Origin: Minwuia thermotolerans
Lineage (GTDB): Bacteria > Pseudomonadota > Alphaproteobacteria > Minwuiales > Minwuiaceae
Length of the DNA stretch: 64,000 nt
Assembly: GCF_002924445.1 (NCBI RefSeq)
Contig: NZ_PIGG01000048.1
Span: 1-64,000 of the forward strand
Reading direction: 5' to 3'
The notes below the pieces were generated by a model. The model had not been told where the DNA came from. It did not search any database and worked only from the letters and a program-made list of their open reading frames with translations. Shown one piece after another: positions 29,207-42,224 of the stretch (the stretch's first letter is position 1; each line of letters opens with the position of its first letter). The position numbers were made by a program, and so were the translations under genes.

Positions 29207-30338
29207 ACTCCTGCTTCTCGCGCTGGTGTCGTGGCCGTTACTGACGGCCGCCGATGAGGTGCGGGACCTCGAGGCCGCGCGGGACGACCGGGCCGCAGCG
29301 GCGGCGGAGGCCGATGCGCTGGCACGCGAAGCGGAAGCGCAGAAGGCCGCAGCGGCGAAGCTGTCGGCCGAGCTTGCGGAAACGGCGGGCGCGGTGCGCG
29401 GCGCCGAAAGCCGTCTCAGCGGGCTGGAGCGGGAAATCGCGGCGCTGGAGGCGCGCCGCGCCGAGCTTGACGCGTCACTGGCGGCGCGGCGCAATCAGAT
29501 GGCGGCGTCGCTCTCCGCCCTGACCGGGATTGCCCGGGTGCCGCCGCTGGCGGTGATCGCGCGCCCCGGCGCGTTCGACCGGGCCCGGCTGTCGGCCTCG
29601 GCTCTGGCGGGGCTGCGCCCGGCCCTGGAACGGCGGATGGCGGCGATCACTGATGACATGCGGACGCTCGCGGCGACCGAGGCCCGTCTCGCGTCGGCAA
29701 GGAGCGAAGCGGAGAACGCGCTTTCGGCGCTGGAGAACGACCGCGCCCGGCTGGCGGAACTGGTGGCGGCGCGCCGCGCCCAGGCCGGCCGCACGCGGCA
29801 GGCGGCGGAATCCGCGCAGGCGCGCGCGGCGGAGCTGGCGCGGAAGGTACGCACGCTGGAAGATCTGGTCAGCCGGCTGGGCGACCTGGAGCCGGTGGCG
29901 GCGCCGGAAGGGCGCCGGACGGCGGAGGCGATGGCGGCTTTCAAGGGACGGCTGCCTCTTCCCGCCGAGGGCCGGGTGGTCTCAGCCTTCGGCGAGCAGC
30001 GGGGCGCCAATGCCGGCAAGGGCATGGCGATCAGCACGCGCCCGGGGGCCATCGTGACCGCCCCGCACGACGCAATCGTGCGCTTCGCGGGCGACTTCCG
30101 CTCCTATGGGCGGCTGTTGATCCTCGATTTCGGAGACAGCTATCATTTGCTTGTCGCCGGATTGTCTGGCATCGACGTGGTTGTCGGCCAGTGGTTGCTG
30201 GCCGGCGAGCCGGTCGGCCGCATGGCTGTCCGGGAAGACGGCGGACGGCCCGAACTCTATCTGGAGCTGCGCCATGACGGCCTGCCTGTCGATCCGGGCC
30301 CGTGGCTGGCGCAAAGGCAAGGAAAGACAAGCGGATAA
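29199..30338 (+). CDS. EnvC-like murein hydrolase activator, catalytically dead LytM domain
   Basis: Periplasmic activator of cell-separation amidases. A signal peptide (residues 1-18) is followed by a long coiled coil (about 20-235) and a C-terminal LytM/M23 fold (about 255-370). The zinc ligands of active M23 peptidases are missing: the HxxxD position reads KGMAISTRPG and the HxH strand reads YLELRHD. This matches EnvC, which activates amidases without cutting murein itself. The start is TTG at 29199, 8 nt inside gpmI. Its TAA overlaps the ctpA ATG by one base. Confidence 0.88.
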   Translation: MHRLLLLALVSWPLLTAADEVRDLEAARDDRAAAAAEADALAREAEAQKAAAAKLSAELAETAGAVRGAESRLSGLEREIAALEARRAELDASLAARRNQMAASLSALTGIARVPPLAVIARPGAFDRARLSASALAGLRPALERRMAAITDDMRTLAATEARLASARSEAENALSALENDRARLAELVAARRAQAGRTRQAAESAQARAAELARKVRTLEDLVSRLGDLEPVAAPEGRRTAEAMAAFKGRLPLPAEGRVVSAFGEQRGANAGKGMAISTRPGAIVTAPHDAIVRFAGDFRSYGRLLILDFGDSYHLLVAGLSGIDVVVGQWLLAGEPVGRMAVREDGGRPELYLELRHDGLPVDPGPWLAQRQGKTSG

Positions 30339-31654
30339 TGATGAAACGTACGACAGTCGCCGCCGTCATGTCGGCGGTCATGATCGCATCGGTCAGCATG
30401 GTCGCCTGCGCCCCGGCGCGCGCTCAGGACCAGGACCGTGAGGTCTATCGCCTGCTGGAGCTGCTGGGCGACGCCCTGGCCAAGATCCGGTCCAACTATG
30501 TCGAGGACGTCGACGACAAGAAGCTGATCGAGGCCGGCATCAACGGCATGCTGTCGTCTCTCGATCCGCATTCGAACTTCCTCAGCCCCGAGCGCGTCAA
30601 GCAGATGGAAGTGGACATCCGCGGCGAGTTCGGCGGTCTCGGCATCGAGGTCACGATGGAGAACGGCTTCGTCAAGGTCGTCACTCCGATCGACGATACG
30701 CCGGCGGCGCGTGCCGGCGTCAGGCCGGGCGACCTGATCAGCCATATCGACGGCGAACCGGTGCTGGGCCTTTCGCTGACCGAGGCGGTGAAGAAGATGC
30801 GCGGCCGCGTCGGCTCCGACATCGTGCTGACGATGATCCGCGAGGGCGAGGCGGAGCCTTTCGACATCACCATCACGCGCGACATCATCACGGTGCAGTC
30901 CGTGCGCTCCCGCGCCGAAGGCAATGTCGCCTATATCCGCATCACCAGCTTCAACGAGCAGACCGAAAGCGGTCTGCGCAGCGCCATGGACACGCTGCGG
31001 GCCGAAATCGGCGAGGACCAGCTGAGGGGCGTGGTGCTGGACCTGCGCAACAATCCGGGCGGACTGCTGAACCAGGCGATCGCGGTTTCCGACGCCTTCC
31101 TGGAGCGCGGCGAGATCGTCTCGACCCGCGGCCGCGGCGACGACAATATCGAACGCTACAATGCCAAGTCGGGCGACATCGCCACCGGCCTGCCGGTTAT
31201 CGTGCTGATCAACGGCGGCTCGGCCAGCGCTTCCGAGATCGTCGCCGGCGCCCTGAAGGACCACAACCGGGCGATCCTCATGGGCACCAAGAGTTTCGGC
31301 AAGGGCTCCGTCCAGTCGATTATCCAGCTCCAGGGCGGCAACCGCCTGAAGCTGACCACGTCGCGCTACTACACGCCTTCGGGAACGTCGATCCAGGCGA
31401 CAGGCATCCTGCCCGACATCGAGGTGCCGCAGGCGACGCTGGAAATCATCGACAATCCGAACGCCCGCTCCGAGGCCGATCTGCGCAACCGTCTGGAGAA
31501 CGACACGGACAACGGCGACGGTTCCGCGCCCGACGCCGGCCAGCCCGGCGCGGCGGCGCCGGAGGGCGGCGAGACGCCCCCGGACTATCAGCTCCAGCGG
31601 GCGCTCGACGCGATCCGGGCCATCGATCTGGCGCGCGCCGGCTCGCTGAAGTAA
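30338..31654 (+). CDS. ctpA: Carboxy-terminal processing peptidase (S41)
   Basis: Periplasmic serine peptidase that processes C-terminal tails of exported proteins. The signal peptide covers about residues 1-30. A PDZ domain (about 95-180) includes GLGIEV. The S41 catalytic region carries the Ser in GGSASASEIV (293-302) and Lys322 in GTKSFGKGSVQ. A low-complexity acidic tail follows 395. ATG at 30338 overlaps the envC stop (TAATG); a second ATG immediately follows. Linked with EnvC, it probably tunes murein hydrolases. Confidence 0.94.
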   Translation: MMKRTTVAAVMSAVMIASVSMVACAPARAQDQDREVYRLLELLGDALAKIRSNYVEDVDDKKLIEAGINGMLSSLDPHSNFLSPERVKQMEVDIRGEFGGLGIEVTMENGFVKVVTPIDDTPAARAGVRPGDLISHIDGEPVLGLSLTEAVKKMRGRVGSDIVLTMIREGEAEPFDITITRDIITVQSVRSRAEGNVAYIRITSFNEQTESGLRSAMDTLRAEIGEDQLRGVVLDLRNNPGGLLNQAIAVSDAFLERGEIVSTRGRGDDNIERYNAKSGDIATGLPVIVLINGGSASASEIVAGALKDHNRAILMGTKSFGKGSVQSIIQLQGGNRLKLTTSRYYTPSGTSIQATGILPDIEVPQATLEIIDNPNARSEADLRNRLENDTDNGDGSAPDAGQPGAAAPEGGETPPDYQLQRALDAIRAIDLARAGSLK

Positions 31655-31673
31655 CGCCGGGCAACCCGGAGAT

Positions 31674-32945
31674 ATGGCGGCGCACGGCAGGCGTCCGGCG
31701 GCACAGACGGCGCTCCTGATCGTCGCGCCGCTGCTCGTCCTGGCCTATGCCGGGGTGATCGGCTGGCTGTGGTGGGCCGGCCCCCCGGAGGACGCCGCTG
31801 CGCCCGAGCCGATAGCGGAAACCGGGGAGGCCGCGACGCCGCCGGCGGCCGTGAAGAGCGGGGAGGAGAGCCCTGCCGCCGAGGCGCCGGCAGTGGCCGA
31901 CAGCCCCGCTCCCGAAGCGCCGTCGCCAGCGCCAACGCCGCAGCCGGCTCCCGAACCGGAGCCGGAATCGGAGCAGCCCGCCCCCGAGCCGGCGCCTCGG
32001 CCGGAACCCGAACATCCGGCGCCGCAGCCTCAACCGCAGCTGGAACCGGAAGCGGCGCCCCGGCCAGCGCCCGAGCCGATGCCCGAGCCGGAGCCGGCGC
32101 CGAAAGGTGTCGAGGAATTCGAACGCACGCCCCTGCCGCCTGCGCCGGACCCGGAACTCACCGACCGCGGCCGGTACGGCCCGCTGCCGGTCCGTTCCCC
32201 CGACGGGCGGGTGGCCTGGCAGGCCTATGGCCGCCCGTTCGAGCGCGAGGCCGGTCAGCCGGTCATCGCCATCGTCATGTCCGAAGTCGGGCTGGCGGAG
32301 GCGGCGACGCTGTCGGCGATCCAGGATCTGCCGGGCGAGATCTCCCTGGCTTTCAGCCCCTATTCGACGCGGCTCGACGAATGGGTGCCCGCGGCGCGCG
32401 CGGCCGGCCACGAGGTGCTGATCCAGGTGCCCATGGAGCCCCGCAACACCGCCTTCGACGATCCGGGCGACAAGGCGCTGCTATCGACCAACCAGCCCGA
32501 GGTCAATGTCGACCGGTTGCATTGGGTGCTGTCGCGGGCGGTGGGCTATGTCGGCGTGACCAACTTCATGGGCTCGCGGATGACCGTCTCGCCCAAGGAC
32601 ATGCAGCCCATCCTGGAAGCCATCGGCGCGCGCGGCCTGCTCTATGTCGACGCGCGCGTGACCCCGGCCTCGATCGCCGCCAAGCTGTCGGCGGAACTGG
32701 GCGTGCCGTCGGTCGCCAATGACCGCTTCATCGACGTCGAGGCCGCACGCGGCCCGATCGACCGGCGGCTGGCGCAACTGGAAGAGCTGGCGCTGGCCCG
32801 CGGCGTCGCGGTCGGCTTCGCCCAGCCCTATCCGGTGACGATCGAGCGGCTGCGCATGTGGATACCGCAGATGCGCAAGCGCGGCTTCCTGCTGGCGCCG
32901 GTTTCCGCCGTGGTCCGCGTCGGAGGAGGCGAGAATGGCGGATGA
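31674..32945 (+). CDS. Divergent polysaccharide deacetylase, membrane-anchored
   Basis: Protein of the divergent polysaccharide deacetylase family (PF04748 type). It has a membrane anchor at about residues 12-36, a long Pro/Glu/Ala linker with many PEPEP-like units (about 37-145) and a C-terminal NodB-like barrel starting near VIAIVMSEVGL. The linker suits crossing the periplasm. Family members sit with envC and ctpA in proteobacteria and are thought to act on the envelope; activity is unproven. It overlaps rppH by 11 nt. Confidence 0.87.
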   Translation: MAAHGRRPAAQTALLIVAPLLVLAYAGVIGWLWWAGPPEDAAAPEPIAETGEAATPPAAVKSGEESPAAEAPAVADSPAPEAPSPAPTPQPAPEPEPESEQPAPEPAPRPEPEHPAPQPQPQLEPEAAPRPAPEPMPEPEPAPKGVEEFERTPLPPAPDPELTDRGRYGPLPVRSPDGRVAWQAYGRPFEREAGQPVIAIVMSEVGLAEAATLSAIQDLPGEISLAFSPYSTRLDEWVPAARAAGHEVLIQVPMEPRNTAFDDPGDKALLSTNQPEVNVDRLHWVLSRAVGYVGVTNFMGSRMTVSPKDMQPILEAIGARGLLYVDARVTPASIAAKLSAELGVPSVANDRFIDVEAARGPIDRRLAQLEELALARGVAVGFAQPYPVTIERLRMWIPQMRKRGFLLAPVSAVVRVGGGENGG

Positions 32946-33423
32946 TCCGGCCGATCTGCCCTACCGGCCCTGCGTCGGGATCATGCTGATCAACCGGGAC
33001 TGGCGGATATTCGTCGGCCAGCGCATCGATCAGACAGTGGAAGCCTGGCAGATGCCCCAGGGCGGCATCGACCCCGGCGAGGAGCCGGTCACCGCCGCCT
33101 TCCGCGAGATGGAAGAGGAGATCGGCACGGCCAAGGCGGAGGTCATCGCGGAGTCACAGGACTGGATCCCCTACGACCTGCCGCCGCACCTCGTGGGCAG
33201 GGTCTGGCGCGGCCGCTATCGCGGCCAGTCGCAGAAATGGTTCGCCATGCGGTTTCTGGGCGAGGACCGCGATATCGATCTGCAGACCGACCATCCCGAG
33301 TTCCGCGAATGGCGCTGGACGCCGCTCTCCGAACTGGCCGAGATGGCCATCGACTTCAAGCGTGAGACCTATGCCCGGGTGGTGGCCGAATTCGCGCCGC
33401 TGTTCCCCGCCGAGGCGCGTTAG
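32935..33423 (+). CDS. rppH: RNA pyrophosphohydrolase
   Basis: Nudix hydrolase that removes pyrophosphate from the 5' end of mRNA and so triggers decay. The Nudix box GGIDPGEEPVTAAFREMEEE, followed by IGT, is complete, with the catalytic glutamates in REMEEE. The N-terminal RPCVGIMLINRDWRIFVGQR and the WQMPQGG motif are typical of RppH rather than other Nudix enzymes. 162 aa. It is the last gene of the gpmI run, convergent with ppdK 27 bp away. Confidence 0.96.
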   Translation: MADDPADLPYRPCVGIMLINRDWRIFVGQRIDQTVEAWQMPQGGIDPGEEPVTAAFREMEEEIGTAKAEVIAESQDWIPYDLPPHLVGRVWRGRYRGQSQKWFAMRFLGEDRDIDLQTDHPEFREWRWTPLSELAEMAIDFKRETYARVVAEFAPLFPAEAR

Positions 33424-33450
33424 GGCGGCGTCATCGCGCCGGGCGCGCCG

Positions 33451-36117
<2,667 letters not shown>

Positions 36118-36142
36118 TCTGGCCGTCACCTTCTCCCGATCC

Positions 36143-36231
36143 GTCATGCCCGCCTGGTGCGGGCATCCGGTCGAACTTTCAACTTGCGGCAAAGCCGCTC
36201 CGGACCCCCGCACGGCGGCGGGGGTGACAAC
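36143..36231. repeat. Dispersed palindromic repeat, copy 1 (full)
   Basis: 89-bp unit between ppdK and glyS. It begins GTCATGCCCGC and ends GCGGGGGTGAC-AAC, so the ends are imperfect inverted repeats. Inside are hairpins ATGCCCGC/GCGGGCAT, GCGGC/GCCGC and CCCCCGC/GCGGGGG. A closely matching unit lies at 42779-42866. Confidence 0.85.
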
Positions 36232-36257
36232 TTCAACAATCGGCCCGCCTGCGCTCT

Positions 36258-38372
36258 CTAGCCTTCGATCTTCGAGAAATCCGCCACCCGGTGCAGGGTC
36301 GCGCGGATCTCCGCCAGCAGCTTCAGCCGATTGGCGCGCAGCGCCGCGTCGTCGGCGTTCACCGTGACATTGTCGAAGAAGGCGTCCACGGGCCCGCGCA
36401 GCGCGGCCATCGCGCTCATCGCTCCGCCGAAGTCCTCCGACGCCAGCGCCGCGTCGGCCTTCTCCAGCGCGGCGGCGAGGGCCTCGCCCAGTTCCGCTTC
36501 CGCCGCTTCGACGAAGGCGCCTCGGTCGGCGGGGCCGGAATGGACGGCGCCGTCCTTCTTCTCCTCGATGCGCAGGATGTTGGCGGCGCGGCGATAGGCG
36601 GCCAGCAGGTTGCCGCCGTCCTCCGATTCCACGAGCCGCTGCAGCGCCTCGACCTGCCAGGTGAGACGCACAAGATCGTCCTCGCCGCCCAGCGCGAAAA
36701 CAGCGGTGATCAGGTCGTGGCGCACGCCCTGTTCGCGCAGCGTCACCTTGAGCCGGTCGGCGATGAAGTCGAGCAGTTCGATGGTGGTCTGGGCACGAAA
36801 AGCTTCACCTTCTCGGTGACGGTCGAAGTACATTTTCTGGTGCTCTTCGGAGAAGTCGCCAGCAATCGCTCGCAGCGCATGATTGAACGTAGCGGAGAGA
36901 TTGAGACGAATGCCGTTCTCCAGAATCAGCCGGATCACGCCCAGCGCCGCGCGGCGCAGCGCATAGGGGTCCTTGGAGCCCGTCGGCTTCTCGCCGATGC
37001 CGAAGAAGCCGGCGAGCGTATCCAGCTTGTCGGCCAGCGCCACGGCGACCGAGACCGGATCGGAAGGGCAGAGGTCGCCCGGGCCCGCTGGACTGTAGTG
37101 CCAACGAATGGCGTCCGCGAGGGCCTCCGGCTCACCGTCATGGCGGGCGTAGTAGCGGCCCATGAACCCTTGCAGTTCGGGGAACTCGCCGACCATCTCG
37201 GTGGTCAGGTCGGCCTTGGCCAGTATGCCGGCGCGATGCGCGTCCCCTTCGTCCGCACCGACCTTCGGCGCCAGCCACCTGGCCAGATCCGCGAGACGCT
37301 CGGCCTTGCGCCGCATGGAGCCCATCGCGGCGTGGAAGACGATCGGGTCGAGATCGGAAACGCGGCTCTCCAGGCTGCGTTCCCGATCCTTGTCCCAGAA
37401 GAATTTGGCGTCGGAAAGCCGGGCGCGCAGCACCTTCTCGTTGCCGGCAACGATGGCCTGCCCGCCGTCCTCCGCCTCCAGGTTGGCGACGGCGATGAAG
37501 TAGGGCGCCAGACTGCCGTCGGTGGAATCATTCACGGCACAAAAATATTTCTGGTGCGTCGCCATTGACGACTCGAGCACTTCGCGCGGCACATCCATGA
37601 AGGCGTCGTCGATCCGACCCCATACTGGTACCGGCCACTCAACCAGCCCGGCAACTTCATCGAGAAGTCTGGGGTCCGCCTGGTACAGAATTCCCCTCGG
37701 CTGGGAATCCATCGCACCGTCATTGATGACCCGTTTGCGCTCATCGCGGTCGAGCATGACCTTCGCGGCGCGCAGCTTCGCCCGATAGTCGGCGAAATCC
37801 GTCACCGCGAACGCATCGGGCGCGTGGAACCGGTGCCCGCGCGTCGTGTTCGACGAGGTCACCGGGCCATAACTCACCGGCACGACCTCGCCGCCGAACA
37901 GGCAGAGAATGGAATGCAGCGGCCGCACCCAGCGCACCTGGTGCGCACCCCAGCGCATGGACTTGGGCCAGGGCAGCTTCTGTATCGCGCCCTCGATCAG
38001 TCCGGGCAGGATTTCCGCCGTTGGCTGGCCGGGCTTCTCGATCACGGCGAACAGGAACGTCCCCTTGGGCGTCTCGCGTTCCTCGACCTGGTCGCGCGAC
38101 AGCCCGACCGAGCCCAGGAAGCCGTTGACCGCCTTCTCCGGCGCGTCGGCCTTCGGGCCCTTGCGCTCCTCCCGAACGTCGGCGGTGGCCTCCGGCACCT
38201 CCTCTAAGACCACCGTCAGACGCCGTGGCGTCGAATGATGAACCGGCTTCGAGACGTCGAGACCCGCTTCGGTCAGCGCGTCGTTCAGCAGGCGCGCGAG
38301 ATCGGCCGCCGCGCGGTCCTGCATGCGCGCCGGGATTTCCTCCGAGAACAGCTCCAGCAGCAGTTCGGCCAT
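36258..38372 (-). CDS. glyS: Glycine-tRNA ligase beta subunit
   Basis: Beta subunit of the bacterial heterotetrameric glycyl-tRNA synthetase, which binds tRNA. The N-terminus [18 protein letters not shown] is diagnostic, and the HD-like middle and anticodon-binding C-terminus ([11 protein letters not shown] end) are present. 704 aa. It starts 2 nt after the glyQ stop, so the two subunits are cotranslated. The 3' third (about 36750-36910) has a few AT-richer patches without breaking the frame. Confidence 0.98.
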   Translation of the reverse strand: MAELLLELFSEEIPARMQDRAAADLARLLNDALTEAGLDVSKPVHHSTPRRLTVVLEEVPEATADVREERKGPKADAPEKAVNGFLGSVGLSRDQVEERETPKGTFLFAVIEKPGQPTAEILPGLIEGAIQKLPWPKSMRWGAHQVRWVRPLHSILCLFGGEVVPVSYGPVTSSNTTRGHRFHAPDAFAVTDFADYRAKLRAAKVMLDRDERKRVINDGAMDSQPRGILYQADPRLLDEVAGLVEWPVPVWGRIDDAFMDVPREVLESSMATHQKYFCAVNDSTDGSLAPYFIAVANLEAEDGGQAIVAGNEKVLRARLSDAKFFWDKDRERSLESRVSDLDPIVFHAAMGSMRRKAERLADLARWLAPKVGADEGDAHRAGILAKADLTTEMVGEFPELQGFMGRYYARHDGEPEALADAIRWHYSPAGPGDLCPSDPVSVAVALADKLDTLAGFFGIGEKPTGSKDPYALRRAALGVIRLILENGIRLNLSATFNHALRAIAGDFSEEHQKMYFDRHREGEAFRAQTTIELLDFIADRLKVTLREQGVRHDLITAVFALGGEDDLVRLTWQVEALQRLVESEDGGNLLAAYRRAANILRIEEKKDGAVHSGPADRGAFVEAAEAELGEALAAALEKADAALASEDFGGAMSAMAALRGPVDAFFDNVTVNADDAALRANRLKLLAEIRATLHRVADFSKIEG

Positions 38373-38374
38373 GT

Positions 38375-39262
38375 CTACGCCTCCACCGTCAGGTGGCCGC
38401 GGCTGACCAGCCATTCCTCGGCGCAGCGCTTGGCCAGCGCGCGGACGCGGCCGATATAGGCGGCGCGCTCGGTCACGCTGATCACGCCGCGGGCGTCCAG
38501 CAGGTTGAAGACGTGGCTCGCCTTGATGCACTGGTCATAGGCGGGCAGCGCCAGGCCGCGGTCGGCGACCGCATGGCATTCGGCCTCGGCGTCGCGGAAA
38601 TGGCGGAACAGCATCTCCGTGTCCGCATGCTCGAAGTTGTAGGCGGAATACTCGCGTTCGGCCTGCAGGAAGACGTCGCCATAACTGGCGCCGGCGCCGT
38701 TGAAGTCCAGGTCGTAGACGTTGTCGACGCCCTGCACGTACATCGCCAGCCGCTCCAGGCCGTAGGTCAGTTCGCCCGAGACGGGGTTGCAGTCGAATCC
38801 GCCCACCTGCTGGAAATAGGTGAACTGGCTGACCTCCATGCCGTCGCACCAGACCTCCCAGCCCAGCCCCCATGCGCCGAGCGTCGGGCTCTCCCAGTCG
38901 TCCTCGACGAAGCGGATGTCGTGGTTCTTCGGGTCGATGCCGATCTCGCGCAGGCTGCCAAGATAGAGCTCCTGGAAGTCGTCCGGGGACGGCTTCATGA
39001 TCACCTGGTACTGGTAGTAGTGCTGCAGCCGGTTGGGGTTCTCGCCATAGCGCCCGTCGGTGGGCCGGCGCGAAGGCTGCACATAGGCCGCGTTCCAGTG
39101 CTCCGGTCCCAGCGCGCGCAGCGTCGTCGCCGGATGGAAGGTGCCCGCGCCCACTTCCATGTCGTAGGGTTGCAGGATCAGGCAGCCCCGCGCCGACCAG
39201 TAGCGGTGCAGGCGGAGAATGAGATCCTGGAATGACGGCGCGTCGAGCGCTCCGCTGGACAT
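38375..39262 (-). CDS. glyQ: Glycine-tRNA ligase alpha subunit
   Basis: Catalytic subunit of the alpha2beta2 glycyl-tRNA synthetase. [19 protein letters not shown] and the motif 2 region [19 protein letters not shown] are diagnostic of the class II core. 295 aa from the ATG at 39262, which has GAGAGG about 10 nt upstream; sequence further upstream in this frame overlaps the MBL hydrolase gene and is not coding. Directly followed by glyS. Confidence 0.98.
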   Translation of the reverse strand: MSSGALDAPSFQDLILRLHRYWSARGCLILQPYDMEVGAGTFHPATTLRALGPEHWNAAYVQPSRRPTDGRYGENPNRLQHYYQYQVIMKPSPDDFQELYLGSLREIGIDPKNHDIRFVEDDWESPTLGAWGLGWEVWCDGMEVSQFTYFQQVGGFDCNPVSGELTYGLERLAMYVQGVDNVYDLDFNGAGASYGDVFLQAEREYSAYNFEHADTEMLFRHFRDAEAECHAVADRGLALPAYDQCIKASHVFNLLDARGVISVTERAAYIGRVRALAKRCAEEWLVSRGHLTVEA

Positions 39263-39415
39263 CGGCTCGGGGCCTCTCGGAAGGACGGTCAGAAGGCGCG
39301 GGACAGGTATAGGGGCGACGGGCTGGCGGTCAAGGCCCGCGACGCCGCGGAGGGCAGGCATGCGGGCCCGGTCCGCGCTATGCTGTGGCGGAAACGAGGC
39401 GAAGGGAGGGACGCG

Positions 39416-40318
39416 ATGAACACCGACACCTGGCGGATCGGCGACGTGCGGATCACGCGCATCATGGAGCTGAAGGCCGAACGCACGCCGGACTTCGGCT
39501 ATACGGAGCTGACCACCGACGACATCCTGCGCGAGACGTGGCTGAAGCCCCACTTCGCCACCGAGGAAGGCAAGCTGATCAGCTGCATCCAGGCCTTCGT
39601 GGTGGAAAGCGAAGGCCGGCGCATCATCGTCGACACCTGCGTCGGCAACGACAAGGAGCGCGGCAACCCGGCCTGGAACATGCTGTCCGGGCCCTTTCTG
39701 GACGACCTGCGGGCCGCCGGTCATCCGGCCGAGACGATCGACACCGTGCTCTGCACCCATCTGCACGTGGACCATGTCGGCTGGAACACCATGAAGCAGG
39801 GCGACCGCTGGGTGCCGACCTTCCCCAACGCCCGCTACCTGTTCGGGCGCGTCGAATGGGAGCACTGGAGCCGGGAAGCGACCGAGGCGATCCGGGGCGA
39901 CATGCCGGTCGACGTGGTCGAGGGCGTGGTCGACGCCCGCCGCACCAACCGGGATTCCGTGCGGCCCATCGTCGAGGCCGGTCTGCACGAACTGGTGGAG
40001 ACCGATCACCGGGTCACCGGGGAGGTCCGGCTGGAACCGACGCCGGGCCACACGCCGGGCCATGTCAGCGTGGTCATCGAATCGGGCGGCGAGCGCGCGG
40101 TGATCACCGGCGACCTGATGCATCACCCGATCCAGTGCGCCATGCCGCATGTCGCCAGCCGCTTCGACCACGACATCGCCCGCGCCCGGGCGACCCGTGA
40201 GGACTTCCTGCGCCGCTACGCCGACGGGCCGGTGACGGTCTTCGGCACCCACTTCGCGCCGCCGACCGCCGGCCGCGTGATCTCCCATGACGGAGGCTGG
40301 CGCTTCTCGGTGGACTAG
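39416..40318 (+). CDS. MBL-fold metallo-hydrolase
   Basis: Metallo-beta-lactamase-fold hydrolase of about 300 aa with the zinc motif HLHVDHVGW near residue 120, a second ligand His in [11 protein letters not shown] and Asp in [10 protein letters not shown]. The arrangement is that of quorum-quenching lactonases and related esterases, but no specific substrate is indicated. The GAAGGGAGG ribosome-binding site before 39416 fixes the start. It is divergent from glyQ and followed by the antiporter gene. Confidence 0.87.
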   Translation: MNTDTWRIGDVRITRIMELKAERTPDFGYTELTTDDILRETWLKPHFATEEGKLISCIQAFVVESEGRRIIVDTCVGNDKERGNPAWNMLSGPFLDDLRAAGHPAETIDTVLCTHLHVDHVGWNTMKQGDRWVPTFPNARYLFGRVEWEHWSREATEAIRGDMPVDVVEGVVDARRTNRDSVRPIVEAGLHELVETDHRVTGEVRLEPTPGHTPGHVSVVIESGGERAVITGDLMHHPIQCAMPHVASRFDHDIARARATREDFLRRYADGPVTVFGTHFAPPTAGRVISHDGGWRFSVD

Positions 40319-40454
40319 CGGCCACTGGCCGGCCTCGTCGGAATGACGCCGGGCCCCGATCGCGGCCATGCGGATTCGGCGGTCGCGGCGTCGCCGGATG
40401 CCGCGTTATGCTGCGGCGCAACCGGACGCCGGACAAGGGAGCGACTTTCAGGCC

Positions 40455-42224
40455 GTGCACGCCGCCACACTGCATCTGCGCGAGGTGATCATCTTCCTGC
40501 TTGCCGCGGGGATCATCGTGCCGCTGTTCCGGCGGGTGAAGATCAGTCCGATCCTGGGTTTCCTGATCGTCGGCATGGTGATCGGCCCCTACGGCCTGGC
40601 CAGCTTCGTGGATGTGGCGCCCTGGCTGCGCCACGCTGTGATCGACGACGTCGAGTTCGTCAACGCCCTGGCCGAGATGGGCGTGATCTTCCTGCTGTTC
40701 ATGATCGGGCTGGAACTGTCGCTGGAGCGGCTCTGGGCGATGCGCCGGCTGGTATTCGGGCTGGGCGGGGCGCAGGTGCTGGTCACCGCAGCGGTGATCA
40801 CGGCGATCGCGGCGATGTTCGACAACACCCTGCCCATGGCCGTGATTCTCGGCGCCGGCTTCGCGCTGTCCTCGACGGCCATCGTCATGCAACTCCTTTC
40901 CGAGCAGCGCCGGCTGGGCACCGAGGTCGGGCGCACCAGTTTCTCGATCCTGCTGTTCCAGGATCTCGCGGTGCTGCCGATCCTGTTCATGGTCAGCGCC
41001 TTCGCCGCCCGCGGCGAGGATTCGCCGGTCATCGCCTTCGCCATCGCCATGGGGCAGGCGGCGGCGGCCGTCGTCGTGGTGCTGGTGCTGGGGCGGCTGC
41101 TGCTCCGGCCGCTGTTCCGCTTCGTCGGCGCGGCCGACAGCCGGGAGCTGTTCCTGGCGCTGGTGCTGCTGGTCATCATCGGCACCGCCATGGCCATGGA
41201 ATCCGCCGGCCTGTCCGCGGCGCTGGGCGCGTTCGTCGCCGGGCTGCTGATGGCGGAGACCGAATACCGCCACGAGGTCGAACTGGACATCGAGCCCTTC
41301 AAGGGCCTGCTGCTGGGCGTCTTCTTCGTCTCGGTCGGCATGGAGATCGACCTGACCGAAGTCCTCGCCCGGCCGGTGCTGCTGGGCGTCTCAGTGATCG
41401 GGCTGTTCGTCATCAAGGCGCCGATCATCTACGGGCTCGGCCGGGCGTTCGGGCAGTCGCGCCCGGTCGCCGCGGAGAGCGCGGTGCTGCTGTCCCAGGG
41501 CGGGGAGTTCGCCCTGCTGGTGGTCTCGATGGCCTTCGCGCTCGGACTGATGGATGGGCCGACGGCCCAGTTCATGCTGATCGTCACCAGCCTGACGATG
41601 ATGGCGACGCCGATGCAGGCGCATTTCGGCCGCCGTCTCGGCGGCGCGCTGGAAGCCCGTGGCGCGGAGCGTCAGCGCCCCGCCGCCGCGAGTCCGCCAT
41701 CGGACCTGAAGGGGCATGTCGTGATTGCCGGCTACGGCCGGGTGGGTCAGATGCTGGCGGCCATCCTGGAGGAGCAGGAGATGGCGCACTACGCCATCGA
41801 CAATGACGCCCATCTGCTCGCCCGCAGCCGGCGGGGCCGCGATCATGTCTTCTTCGGCGACGCCAGCCGTCCCGACATGCTGCGCCGGCTCGGCGCGGAC
41901 CGCGCGACGGCGTTGGTGGTGACCATCAACAGCCCCCAGGCGGCGGAGCGCATCGTCGCCGCGGCCCGGCGCGAATGGCCCGGCCTCTCGATCCACGCCC
42001 GCGCCCATGACAACGAGCACGCCCGGCGGCTGCGGGATCTCGGCGCCGACAGGGTGGTGCCGGAGACGGTGGAGGCCAGCCTGCAGCTCGCCGACGCGGT
42101 GCTGATCAGCTCCGGCCTGCCGGGCGCCACCGCGCACCGCATCATCGAGGCTCACCGCGCCTCGCTGGAGGAGAGCGGCGAACTGGACGAGGAGGCGGCC
42201 GAGGAGGTGAGGGAGAAGCTGTGA
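40455..42224 (+). CDS. CPA2 monovalent cation:proton antiporter with RCK (TrkA-N) domain
   Basis: KefB/KefC-like potassium:proton antiporter. About 12 membrane spans (residues 10-385) begin LREVIIFLLAAGIIVPLF and include ISPILGFLIVGMVIGPYGL. A cytoplasmic RCK/TrkA-N domain from about 415 has the Rossmann motif VIAGYGRVGQ for NAD(H). A GTG at 40455 starts the protein where family alignments usually begin; ATGs at 40368 and 40398 would add a basic leader and cannot be excluded. The downstream cupin gene starts inside its stop (GTGA). Confidence 0.9.
   Translation: MHAATLHLREVIIFLLAAGIIVPLFRRVKISPILGFLIVGMVIGPYGLASFVDVAPWLRHAVIDDVEFVNALAEMGVIFLLFMIGLELSLERLWAMRRLVFGLGGAQVLVTAAVITAIAAMFDNTLPMAVILGAGFALSSTAIVMQLLSEQRRLGTEVGRTSFSILLFQDLAVLPILFMVSAFAARGEDSPVIAFAIAMGQAAAAVVVVLVLGRLLLRPLFRFVGAADSRELFLALVLLVIIGTAMAMESAGLSAALGAFVAGLLMAETEYRHEVELDIEPFKGLLLGVFFVSVGMEIDLTEVLARPVLLGVSVIGLFVIKAPIIYGLGRAFGQSRPVAAESAVLLSQGGEFALLVVSMAFALGLMDGPTAQFMLIVTSLTMMATPMQAHFGRRLGGALEARGAERQRPAAASPPSDLKGHVVIAGYGRVGQMLAAILEEQEMAHYAIDNDAHLLARSRRGRDHVFFGDASRPDMLRRLGADRATALVVTINSPQAAERIVAAARREWPGLSIHARAHDNEHARRLRDLGADRVVPETVEASLQLADAVLISSGLPGATAHRIIEAHRASLEESGELDEEAAEEVREKL

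Noticed and set aside
27602-29494. Long minus-strand open frame opposite gpmI and envC
   Set aside because: The plus strand holds intact gpmI motifs; the antisense translation is low-complexity and family-less.
38375-40369. Reading glyQ as a 664-aa protein
   Set aside because: Everything upstream of 39262 is antisense to the MBL hydrolase gene; the glycyl-tRNA synthetase alpha chain is complete from 39262.
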